DNA from: Styela clava
Taxonomy: Eukaryota; Chordata; Ascidiacea; Stolidobranchia; Styelidae
Length of the DNA: 64,000 bases
Direction of reading: 5' to 3'
Assembly (NCBI RefSeq): GCF_964204865.1
Contig: NC_135254.1
Coordinates: 18,729,001-18,793,000 of the forward strand
The notes beneath the pieces are model-generated. The model was not told the origin of the DNA and made no database searches. It was given only the letters and a program-made list of their open reading frames with translations. Below are positions 1 to 13,200 of this stretch, piece after piece (position 1 is the first letter of the stretch; each line of letters starts with the position of its first letter). The translations under genes were made by a program, and so were the position numbers.

Positions 1-1220
1 AGTTGGGATTACCTATTTGTGTTTAAATACTTTACACATTTTATTTAATATTAATTTTTTAATTTGATATAGCTTATTTTGATTAAAATGTTATAAATTT
101 TAAAACTTGGGAGAATTTGCCTCTAAGCTGGTCAACGGAGCGGGCATTGAAGGTCTAATGTTTATTAATGTACATATTTACTGAAATGTCTATAAAGGAA
201 TCCATGAAATCAAAATGCTATAAAGACCCTGTAAAATATTGGTGGGATTTGATTTTTCTTTTCAAAAACTGGCGTTTTCAAGAATCGAACTGTTTTTCAG
301 AAATGCCTTATTTACTACCATAACAAATTGCTTAAAGGTGGTCTTCGTGTTTTCTGTATCAGATTCTAGGAGCTCACTGAGTTATACATAATTGTATTCT
401 ATCTATGTCCTGCCCTGCGGAAATATGGGAAGAATGTATAATAAACAAAGCGACGTTGTATTATTTCTTAAAAAACGAGATAACGCCATCGTTATGTTGA
501 CGATTCTAAAAAAATTTAATGAACAATTTGCGAATCAATATTTACAATAAATTTATTGGTATATCAGGTAAAAAAGGCGATCTAATTATCGATTGGAATG
601 GTTTACTCATCGAGATACATTTTTTTTTAAAATATAACAATCTTCATTTTAAATTTATAGTTATTTTAAAATTCCAAAAAACTTTTAATCCTGCTATAAG
701 CGAATCCTTAAAATTATGGAAATGGTTTTTTAAAATGATATCTTGTTGCTACTCTAAATGGAGTAGGGATGATTTTGTATGTCTTTTTTTATTACATATT
801 CTTTCTCTTAACCGTGTATGACCCTTTCACCTTGTATATTACAAATAAATATTTGTTTTATATCACATTATCTGACAAAGCACATTTTTGCTATCTATCC
901 TAGTTCATCCGATTTAGGGGCGTGTTGAAAAATGCTTTTTAAGCAATATTATTTGAAGAAATACCGGTATACACTGTACAGGCTATTACTTTTGATTTTT
1001 GTTCGATGTATAAAAACCATAAAGTATTTGTTAATTACCCTTTAGTTTAAATTTTCGACAGGAAAAACATTTATGATTAATTCAATCGTTTGACAAATTA
1101 TTTGAACGTGATAAAGTTTTTTTTTTGTGTTTCAGTACAAAGTTACCCATGTCTTCATATGATGTTATAGTATTCTCAAAATTATGAAATGAGTTTAATT
1201 TTATTTACAAACCAACATAC
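1..1220. other. Intron of the guanylate cyclase gene, open at the left edge
   Basis: After exon 15 (donor gtatgt) the next exon should encode the HGNLKSS-like part of the kinase-homology domain. I looked for it on the minus strand here and found nothing matching. A 100-codon open frame on the plus strand (519-821) is low-complexity, A+T-rich and has no recognisable content. Confidence 0.5.
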
Positions 1221-4200
1221 CTTTTACAACATCGTTCATGAGTGAATATCGGAACATCCAATCGAGTTGAATTTCATCGTTCAACAGAATATCTCGCAAA
1301 CTTCCTTTTGGACAATATTCGGTCAAAACACATATACGAGGTGGATCAACACATGCTCCCTCAAATCGAGTCAAATGGTCGTGAGTGATGTCTCGCATCT
1401 GAATAGAGAAATAACAGTTTGGCTTGAGGATAAGGCAATAATAGTTATGAAATAAAATAAAATAACGGATAAATGTTTGAAAAATCAGAGATCCCCATCC
1501 CTATACGATAGGCCGCGGTCTTGTGGGCTTTCTTCTCCACTGGTGTAAATAAAAATAAAAAATCCTATCCTATATTGCGTATTAGACGGGGTTGAGAAAT
1601 GGATGCCTATACTGTAATCAAATTTGTAAGGGAAAGGAATAGCACGAACGCTTAATATGAGTGTACTCGAATTATAGAAAAAAGATAAGACCCTTTCCAA
1701 TAAAATAAAAATTTCTTACGTGTTTAAGTTCCATTTGTAAACTTCTTGTAAGCTCCACTTTCTTTCTATTAGTGAGTTTGATCATCACTAGTTTTCCCTG
1801 TAATGATTTGGAAAAATGTAGATTAATTAGTAGTGCAATTCAATAAATGGAAATGTTGTTGAATAAAATATTTTTTTCCACATATAAATACCACAAATTC
1901 CACCGTGCCGAACGGTAATGTATATTCGATTGTATTGAACTTGACCGCGGTTCACTTCGACAATACCGATTCCTGATTTTACCGCATGCTCGTTTAGTTA
2001 TATAAGATTTCTTTAACTACCGATTATAACGTCGTTAAAAATTCCGATCTGCTTGGATTGTATCCACTGTTTTGATGTGATTAATCATATTAGGGTCACG
2101 AGGTCAACTATAGACCACTAATTTTGTAGGTAGGTGGCATTCAAAGAATCAATATGCAAATTCGACGGAAAAATTATGTTGCACATTGCCATTTCAGAGT
2201 GCTAGTCAAAACAATTTGAATTCTAGTTTGAATAAACAAATATATCTTTATCAACACGATCTATAATAATATCGACAAATATAATTTACTCATTATAATA
2301 CTTCATGCACATATGCATTTTTGCAAGTTCAGTGTAGGATTGTATCAATGGACCTTTGTCGACATCCGATACTAAATACGACTATCATCAAAATGTTTCT
2401 CATTCCCAAACTTCGATAAAAGTCATCAAAATGCAATATTATATCTTGTAAGACGAGAATTCGCATTTTTGAACTGTGAAACATAGAATCATGTAACGCA
2501 TACGATGGCTGAGTTTAGTTGATCTGAAATATTATTTTTTTTAACCCTTTTTATACGCTAATCGGTATAAGGAGAATATAGTGATGAAGCGGTTTATTAC
2601 GCAAAAAATTTAAAGACTTCGAGCATATTTATTTCTTACCTTGTACATTCCGAGAGTGGTGCAAGTTCCACCTGTACGGTCACTGATCAATGATCCGGAA
2701 CTGGTTTTTCTTTGCTGAAATTTTAAGTTGTAAATAAGTTTATTTAGTGATAGATTGAAATTATTTACCAAAATTATAATTTACTAAAAAATATTAAAAC
2801 ATATTCAATTATAGTCTGAAATATTGAACAGATTCTGAAAAGAGTCGAATGGAAAATGTCAAATATTACAGCAGTACTACTGATACCAAATTCAATAGTA
2901 ATGACTCGACAGAAAAACTAACAGAAATTTATTAAATAAAATAAATTTGAGTTATGGAACTGCCTTAGTATTCATATCTTTTGTGTTATAACTTTATCGA
3001 GAAAGTCACACTTTCTTACTTTCTCATAAGATATGTACGTGCACAGATAAAAACTATTGTGTGGCATACTCATTTCATAACAATTGACTTCATTTTTGAC
3101 ATTTTTCAACCCTTTTACCTCTCAGGTTCGCATGCAATAACGAAATGAAACAGTTTTGATATGAAAAAATATCGCAATAAGTGTGAAATATTCACCATAA
3201 CCACTGCCGTATATATGACAAAAAGTATACAATATTTATTGTATTCATACGCCCTTTATACTCATGCATAGTTCATGTCTCTATCTTTTAGCATCATATT
3301 TTGATAAGCAAAGACCATCAATACATCAAACACAGACTCCATATTTATTCAGTTGTTTCGTACCGAGTTAAACAGACATCGCTCATATTTTGTTGTTTGT
3401 TGACCAACGGCTTTTTTTTTTTTGTATCAGAAAATGACGAAAATTGTATTTTAAACCATGATCCAAATAATCGTGCCGATTTTAGTACTGTTCGGAAGTG
3501 GTGTATTGAAATGATATCGAAAAAATAAATCGTCTTTGAATTTTTCAAGTCAAATAAAAGGTCATTGTTACAAAAGATCAAATATTTATTAGTCTTGCAA
3601 AAATAAAACGTTAACTGGATAACCGTCTAATATTTTTCCGGCAAATATCTGACGGGAGAATGGCAATTTTGTTGAAACACGTAAACAGAGCAACAAACAA
3701 ATAAATAAATACGGACGTTAGCGACAAAATGTTACAGTTTTACGGTAACTGCAAAACCGTTTTAACAAATCGAAAGATCTTTGAGATATCGGCAAAACTT
3801 TTGTTTTTTACATTTAAGTGCTAAATACATCGAAATGCTTTTATTCACCATAGTTAGATCCATGCGTTTATTATTTTGAGTTAACAATAGAATACTACCA
3901 TACATGATCGCTTCACCTGTTACTTTCACCATGTGCATTTTTCACCTTTATTCACCACCACGGCGCCACCCCTATTTTAAGCTTACTATACCTCAGCATC
4001 GTCCACTCTATTGCTCCATTTTCGTGAACGGAACTTTTTAGGACGCCTGTGATTTCGCTTAGATGAAACAGTAGGAGTCAAAGGAGGCACAGCAAAAGAC
4101 ATCACCTCTGCTAAAGACAAATCGCTTCCAGCAAAATCGATGGTGTTGTTTCTTCTTGGAGTTTGAGGTGTAACTCTGTAGTCTGCACCGCCTCCAAACA

Positions 4201-7200
4201 CTCCTGGTGTAGGTCCGTTTGCCATATTTGATGTTCCGTCGTTTACCCATGTGATGTCGCACCAGAGTACCCTCCACAACTGACTTTGTAATTCTTTGGT
4301 CAGTTTGTATTTTCTGTAAAAGTTTAATAGAACATTGTATAAAATCCTAAGTTGAGGCATACATTAGAATACTTAAGAATGTGCTATTTTAAATGTATTC
4401 ATTAACGCGATGTAGTATGTATAAACATTACTATCAAAGGTTTTCTAATACTTCAAGATAAAAAGTTTATACATAATTAAAAGATCAATGAAATATTGTT
4501 TAATATAATTTCGTCACGCGGTTTATATCTTCGTTTATATATTTATATTTGTTTATTAAGAGGTTTTACAATTTCCAATTTAACGTCACATCGGCGTTAC
4601 AATATAAATATCAAAATAAACTGATGCAAAGAAACATGAATATATTTCCAATATATATGTAATATACATACCTGTAGGCATTGATAGAAACTATTGCGAC
4701 CACTGCAGCTAAAGATACAACGGAAATCACGACCGCTTCCGTCACTGTCAGTCCTAAATGAAGCATTAAAATTTGCAACGTTTTAGATAGTTGTACATGT
4801 ATGGTTATATGTTGTGTAAGCTGACATTTTCAGCCTATACACTCACGTATTCAAAATAAACTGTCAAAATGTGTTTTGTATGATTGATGTTTTTCTATCA
4901 CACCGACGTATTTAATATTATATGTGTCTGATGCCTTTTGCCACAAAATTCCGAAATTATATAATGGAACATTCCGGTTTGAATTCTGATAACGATTTAT
5001 CTATATGTTCGAAAAAACGGCAAGGAAATGTGTATATTTGATTTTTTCAGAATTTAAAATAAATATCATGTCAAATTTTGACGACAAAAAATTTATGTCA
5101 TTTTTTGTTGATTTTTGTGAACTGTTGTTGCCTATCCTAGTGTGAAAGTTATTGCAATGAAGGCGTGGCCACACAAATTTTTTATTCACATTTGAACGAA
5201 TTTATCGACTATCATAATGATAATATTGTATTCGAAATTTAAGGCTAAATGTGTACTTAATGTTACACTCGGACTGAACCATATGAAATTCTAAACGAGT
5301 AATTTAATGTTATTATTTTTGAATAGTTTCAATGAAAAAGAAAGTAAATTTTTGAATTTCGCAAGTTCCAGGAAAATGCCTACTTTGCTTCTTGCACTTT
5401 CCACCCGAAAATCCACAAACTGGTACATCCGGAGGTGGTGTACCGGAAGGCCAATGTGCCGCCATTTTTGGTAGTTCTCTGTAGAATTCGGTGTCTGAGT
5501 TGTACTCACCAACGACGACAAATTGTCCTGTAATTTTTAATTCGTGAAAATAAATGGCGGTCACAAAATCTTTATAATTAACTTTTTTCTACGCAATTAC
5601 AAAAATGTATCTAAATAATTTTTCAAACGGTGTTTTAAAATATTAAGTATTTTGTATCCAACACAATTGATTATTATAAAATTACCTTGACTTTAAATAC
5701 CTAGTAGACTAATTCAAATGACATGAAATTTTTTTTTATCAAAAACTATGCTAATCGAAAAAAAATGGACTTTTTTATTATTTATCTTACCCTGAACTGG
5801 ATCCAAATCTAAAATATCAAAATCAATTTTTCTGTCTCCGTTATTGTTCATCGACATTTTCCCTGTCACACCTGAAATAGAATATTTTAAAAAATGATAT
5901 AGGGGAAATTATAAGAATTAATCAGTTTCAAAAAATTTGTAGAAATGGAAAGTAATTAATTATTTTGGAATTTTTTTTTAAACGGTATATCATCTGGGTA
6001 AATATGAAATAGTTTATCGAATTCAAATTTAAAGCAAAATCGAAATTATTCACAGTATATTTGAATCTAATAACTAAATGTAGTGTGTAACATTCTCGAG
6101 TAACGATTTCTAGAGATGTCTGTGGTACCTCTATGCCTAACAACATTTTCTCATTTTTCACGCTTATGAGGAAGATATGGTAAACAATTTTTATGGCATT
6201 TTCATAACTACGAAAACTTGTTGGGACAACACTATCTTGTCTTGTATATATAAGGGTCAGTGCCCTAATGGGCTCAAAATACAGCAAAGATACCCAACTG
6301 TCGATGTCGATTTTTAAATTATAGTCAGCTCACCCACTCATCTTCAAAAACAGACCTACTTAACCCATAACATATTTTTCTCTTTGTAATATGATACAAA
6401 AAATAGTGAAGACGTTAAAACCACAATTTGATGAAGACGAAAAGTTTACCAAAAACAAACGATGATTGCGACCATATGGCTTCGTAATATTATTACATTC
6501 CCCATTTAGTGAAGTCGTTGTATATTTTACATATTATGCTTAACAGTGTAATTTTAGTGATTTTGAATTGCTTAGAGCAGTGTGTTTCAAGTTTGTTATA
6601 CTTTATCTATTTTTGTCACGATGATCCCTTAAAGATTTCTCCCATTAGTTATGTTTACCCAGAATACAAGTTTCTAAATTGCACAAGTATGTATATTTTA
6701 AAATCTACGTTTCGTTAATATTGGAAGTTTGCTGTGCTGGTTGACTTTTAGTGTCACAGTATTACGTCTACACGTTCCACCAACGCAGCATCACCTCTAA
6801 AACAGGAATTCCTATTAAAATATATAGGTTCAATTAAGTCATCAGCAAAACTGGATTGTATATTACTTATTATCTAGTCCAGTTTGTAAATGTAGCCTGA
6901 GGTTTAGCTTTACACATTTTTTGTTTATTACTATAGTTTCAAAATTCGAAACAAATGTTTTATATTATAAATATATTTAGTTTTAAAAGTCATTCTAGCA
7001 GAATCAATTCATTTATAGAATAAATCAAAATTATAGAAAGAAATTTGAACAAAAATCACACGGCGAAAAAAGAGGAAATTTGAACAACATTTTACAAAAC
7101 TAAATATAGATTGCCATTTTTTAACACAAATCGTCAAATTCAAAAACATTTGAGACATACGGTTCGTGCTGTATTCTGGCTATGTTTCCGATCCAAATGC

Positions 7201-10200
7201 CAGCCCGTATGTTATTTGAATTATTAACGACTTTGACATATACAATGTAGGTAAAAATACACATGCTTATCTCTTTCTTCACTAAAAAGGAAACTCTATA
7301 CGAAAACTAAATTGTGCCTAACCTCAAACAATTTATCCTAAATATGGGTTCATCTAAGAGATTTTATGCAAAATAGACAAAAATACAACTTAAGGGTCAA
7401 AGTTAATCCTTAATCTTAAAAGATGAGTGTCAAGATATGCAAACCAATTTTATTAATAAATACAAAATACAATTTTAAATCTGAATGATCCTAAAATTGG
7501 TTACTATTTTAAACCGCTTTCATTTTCTAGAAATTATACCGGTGAATATCATTCTGTCTTTATTACAGATATAAATTCTACTCATGCGACTTGTGCTTAT
7601 TTTGTAACTTTATGAAGCAGGAAATATCTTCAATATGGAGAATCTTTAGTAAATGAATTCAAATTAAATTGATAATTGTGATCTGAAACTAAAATACTTA
7701 GGGTGTTTGAATTTTTCAATTTTCTGGACTGTTTGGAATCATATGCAGAATATTATACATTAGAAGTCTAATCCTAGTCAGAAAATTGTCGGGTTCTTCA
7801 ATTGAGAAAAAAAAAACTTTAACAACCTAATTTGTTGAAGTAATTTTTTAACATCAAAAGATTTCAATTTTGTGTGATAGAATTTCCAATATTTATATTC
7901 GATCGACATATTCTGTTGTATTTCACACAATAATAAATCACCTCAAGCACACCATGTGGTCTTGTGAACAACCTTAGCTTTTCTTATCTACAATATATAT
8001 CTAATATTTAATACAGCATTATTAAATAATTTGAAATTAAGGACGTGGAATTTAACAATTTCAGCTGTGTGTGAATGCGTCGATGAAATCTCCATTAAAA
8101 CATGCTTCACTACAACAATAAAAACCGCGACTAAATAGTAAAACGATACCTAGTGATGCCACATACCACTTTCCTTCAAGATTGACGTATCTACTTTCAA
8201 TAAAAATAAACAAATATAAATTAAAAGCTTATAAAATCAGATAAATTCGGGAGATGGATGTAAGCAATGCAATTGTAGTTTTTAGAGGGTATGACGTAAT
8301 AGAGTTCATGGCAAAATACATTTGGGGCGGGACAAAGGAGAGTTTCGTATCAAAAATCACTAGAATTGTTAAAGATCACATTCATTAAATTACAAGTTCG
8401 GAAAGATTATTTCTAATCTAGATTTTTTGTGAAAAATCGAAAGAGCAAAGCTCAAATATATATCTTCATTCTGTTCTCATAAATAAATTGCAGGACAAAA
8501 TGTTTATATATATCTTAACATAATATTTTTTATAATGATATAATTCTGGATCAATTGTGATTCTGTTTCAAAAATAGCATATATATTGCTTCTATGACGT
8601 ATTGCATAAACAATAATCCCGTTAAGGATAAGTTGATGACATAGCAAAACATAATTTGCGGTATTACATACGCATGTTAGGGTTGTCAGAAATAACCTAT
8701 TCACTACTAGTGTTTATTGCTTTAGTGACGTTGCACATTACATGATAACATATACTAATCACTCATAGCGGAAATAACAATAAAAGTTTGTATACATACT
8801 GTATAATTTAAAAGTAATTTAGCATAAAAAACCATTGCAATGATACGTTTTTTTTATTTATCAATATTCAATAAAAATAACATTCGACTCATTCAATCTA
8901 TACTAGTTGAGTGTGGAGTAAGTATCTCAGGATGAGATGGTGCTATTCATAAATCAGATTCCTGCACGAGGGTTACCAGAGATGTTTATCAACACATCAA
9001 TAAACATATCCTGTGCTATATAGCAGACAAAATGCAAATTTCAAGTTGGCGAACTGCTGTTACTGCCGAACTGCTGTTACAGCGAAAAAATACCATAAAA
9101 GTAATCACTAAATTACTAAAAATAAATGTCCCACACTTTTTTAACACTGGTTATGCCTGCTATTTATATCTGCTAATATATTATTGGAGATGATATTTGA
9201 TAGCAGACGTGAATTTCTCTAATTAACTTTTATTTTACAAGTAGGGGCTTCATATTCGTAGTTGTTATTTTATGTATGCTTAACATTTCTATTTCGTCTG
9301 TCATATGGTCAAACTTGCGCGAACTTCCGATTTGTATGGGAGTTGTATGCAGCGCAGTATACGCGCCGTGCCACGAGTAAAGGCCAGATATTTGTCAAGT
9401 TTGCAGTTACGCAGTGTTCTTTGAACTGTTGTTTGTGGCATTGTTTTGAGTTATTGCTATTTATTGGAAAGTTATTTAGGGTTTACCCTATTAGAGAAGA
9501 AAAAAGTGGTCAAATACGCACGTTTTATTGATACTACGACGCCAACCAGCAATTTCAAAATAGATGACGCGCAGTCGGCGTTCTTCATGTATTTTAATAC
9601 TATGTCGTTCAAAAAACTTTGATTTTGCGATAAAAGGCACGTTATAATAACTTATTTCAGACAATTGAATTTACAGCACTGAGTAAAATTAAAGAAGACA
9701 GAGTAGACCTATACTCAGTTTTTATTATACCGATTCTCATTAAATACTAAACAAACTCGCACAAAAGCAAAACTGCGCAAAACCACTGGAGATCATGTTT
9801 TTTTATATTTTTATTTGCTACAAATAAGCCGTTTTTTGTTGAAAAATGAAACGTGACTAGAACCATGAAACCTATGCCTGGTGACGGAACAACGAAATTT
9901 CTATTGTGTATTGCATAAATAAACAAATACAAACACACAACTTCATGTGGTCATACTGAACTATCGAAATTCTTATGAGAAAATTAATATATTTCATGTA
10001 TAATTGACTGACAGGCGATAATCATAATCGTTATGTAACGGACGTATACACAAATATTTCCCATTTACTCAGATTTCAAAATAATTTTTTTTGTCTGCAA
10101 TTCCATTCTATCAAAATACCTGTTGTTTCAGTACGTCTTTGGACAATTTGTAATCGACTGATACAGCAATTCACTACTTATTCTAAAAATAGTTATTGAA

Positions 10201-13200
10201 TACTTTGTTGTATTTATTGTGTCAAATTAAAAATATAATTTATAGCTAATTTATTCGTTACTTTGATTTGTTTCGATTTCATTTATACCGCTTAATGCTA
10301 CGCTAGATGAATGAAATATAATATACATACCTTTGAACGATTTCCCCGCTATATAATTTTCCATGAGTCTAGTTCCATTGAGCGCAAACGACATAGCTTG
10401 CGCTATCATATCTTCAGTGTATCCTCCTCTACCAACCTCACCAAATCTCGCAGTAATGACATCATCAATACTCTTGTTTAAAATGTCGGCAACCATTAGC
10501 AAAGTATCGTGAAAAATAGCCGGGTACAGGTTTTTCTATTCAGAAGTAAATTAGGTATCATTAAATTTCTCGTATCAAGATAATTTTAGTATTGGAACAT
10601 GATACTTAATTCAAAATGGCGATAACCGTTTTTCATGAATCATCAATTGAATACAAAATGGCGCAGCACGGTGAATAAAATCAGGATAATGGTTTACTAA
10701 TTATTTGTAAACAGGCTTCTTGTCAAAACGTGCCAGAATTTCTGAGAAATATATAGGCTGGGCATCTTCGAGTATGACATAGAGCATAAACAAGTCTACA
10801 AAAACCTGTAAAAACAACACGCTGTTGTTGAAAATGGTCGCTTGTACATCTCCCAACAAGTGATGTATACATTTATTTCAAACGGCTTTTACTATTTCAA
10901 AAACCTTTATTGATCGAGTGATAAATAGTTCTACCAAATAGACGAACATTTGAAAAAAATATATACAAAAACCTCAATGCTCACGTAAATAGTATATTAC
11001 GCATTGAAAAAAGCACAAAATATTTCCATATTGGCAATTATCATGATCAAAAAAATTGGTTCGACGACTTGTCATTTGCTGCGACTTGATATCAGTCTAT
11101 ATTTGAAGATCATCACAAAGACCACGAATTCGGCTGTTATGCAAGTTATGTAGGAGCATTTTATATTTGTTCAAAACTTGTTCTATCATATTTAAATGAA
11201 TTAAAGAGTTATAACTCAAAGAGTTGGAAGAATAAAAATTGCAACACATCTTTTAGCATTTTTCTGATTGAATAATAGAAATCAGGAATTTCTACAAAAG
11301 AACTTGGAATTCAAAATAATTATCATCTTCCACAAGCATACCTGAAAATACTCCGATATCGTGGATGTTTGATATCTTGCCTGATCTGCTATCGCCTTTA
11401 CTGTAAGTTCAACAATATCTTCATCTTCATTTTCAATCATCATGTTTCTGAAAAAATGAGCGGTGAGTGAATTTCATTTAGATAATATTAATATGATTTA
11501 CATAGTTATTTTATTTGTTTTCTCACAAAGCTTTTGAAACGTGTGAATTCAAAAACACAAGATCAATAACTTACTTTCCAAGTCTGGATACAATCTCTTT
11601 CACGAAATGCTCGTACTCTTTACTTTCCTCTTTTTGTAGACGAATAATGAGGGAGGATTCTAAGCCTCTTCGCACAGCAGAATCCTGCAGAATTTGGGTA
11701 TAAAAATTAATAGGTCTTTAATAACGATTATTTTATTTTGGAGTTTGCTGACTTGCAATAACACAACCACTACTTAAAGTCGACATCTGTTACAAAGTTT
11801 CCGAATTCAGTCACCTTTCAGATAGTCGTGAAATAATACTTTATACAATTTCACCACGTCTCACTTATATGTTTTCAGAATTTTCACAACAAAAATTTAC
11901 AGAGGTTATTCGAATCACTAATATAACATTTTTTAATCAAATACTTACAATTTTATATGCTTCAAAAGTGAAGTTTAACATATCTTACGTTATGAAATGT
12001 TCCCGTATGGTCAGTCCACATCCAAGGTGTTGGTCCTAGTTTGTCTTCCAGGTCAATAATGACGTAGGCAAAATTTTTGTTCGAATATTCGTGTTCGTCA
12101 GCTTGACGAAGAAATTCGCGAACCACGTGATCAGCGGCGCTTAGTACGATGACTAAAAATGAATGGAGTGTTTTAAAAGTCTATAATTTGATTAGTCAAC
12201 CACGGTATTTCTACCAAGAATGAATGTGCTCGGATATTTTTGTAGCATAGTCTGTAGGTACTCCTTCAAAAATTAAAAACTTTATCCAAAACTCAAAGAG
12301 GTAAAGCAATTTCAAATATCGTATCATTTTTGCATAGTAAAAAAGTCCACCCAATCTTGATATATTTTAATTTTAAATGATGTGAAGAAATTTTTCAGTT
12401 TTTGTGTTTTTTAGTCGTATCTAACTAATTATTTGAACACTTGTTTTCTATAGTATCCCGTGTTACGCCATTTTACTGTGTACATGCATACAAAATTAAA
12501 CCTGCTTGATTTGCACGCTATTTTCTTGTATACGTTCTATTTTATCGCTTTGATTTATTTATGGCAAAACAAAGCGTTCCGTTAAAACTCATCGCATACC
12601 TGTCACAACACTAACCAACACTCAGGCGGAAAACTTCTGAAAGCCTGCATTTTCGAGATTCACAACCGCACAGTAAGTTTTATTTGAGATGATCCGGATT
12701 ATTATGTCTCATTTGCACCGTAATTAAAGTACATATACGTCAAACGTCCTTATGATAACAATTTGTTACAGGTGTTTAATATCATATCATATACCAAGTA
12801 TTTTGTGAATTGAGTCTCTGTAAGCCTTGCGTTGTCACTGACTTTTTTTGATAAAATTAAGATTAAACGGAGCAGTCCAACATGGTGAAGTTCAGATACT
12901 AGTTCAAAGATATTTTTAACACTCATCGTACTTACGATAAATCATTATAAATGATTTATTATCAAGTTATTGTTCTTTGTATAAACTCGTTGGTAGATTT
13001 TTTTTTTCAATTGTTTGTAAGTATGCGAAGATTAACTTTAAAATGATTAAAACAATAGCACGCAATGTAATGAGTGTTTATGTAACGTTATGCAACAGAA
13101 AAGGGCAATGAATGAGGTTACTTCAAATAAATATTGACATAAGTTTATACTTTCTGATTCACTCAAGAAATATATCGACTGAAATTAAACTATAGTCTTG

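Noticed and set aside
1485..1700. 71-codon minus-strand frame between cyclase exons
   Set aside because: It interrupts a clear intron between exons 14 and 15, whose phases already join; probably repeat-derived sequence.
9262..9531. 89-codon open frame with a signal-peptide-like start
   Set aside because: The frame begins at TTG; there is no ATG before the hydrophobic segment, and it lies antisense within a cyclase intron.
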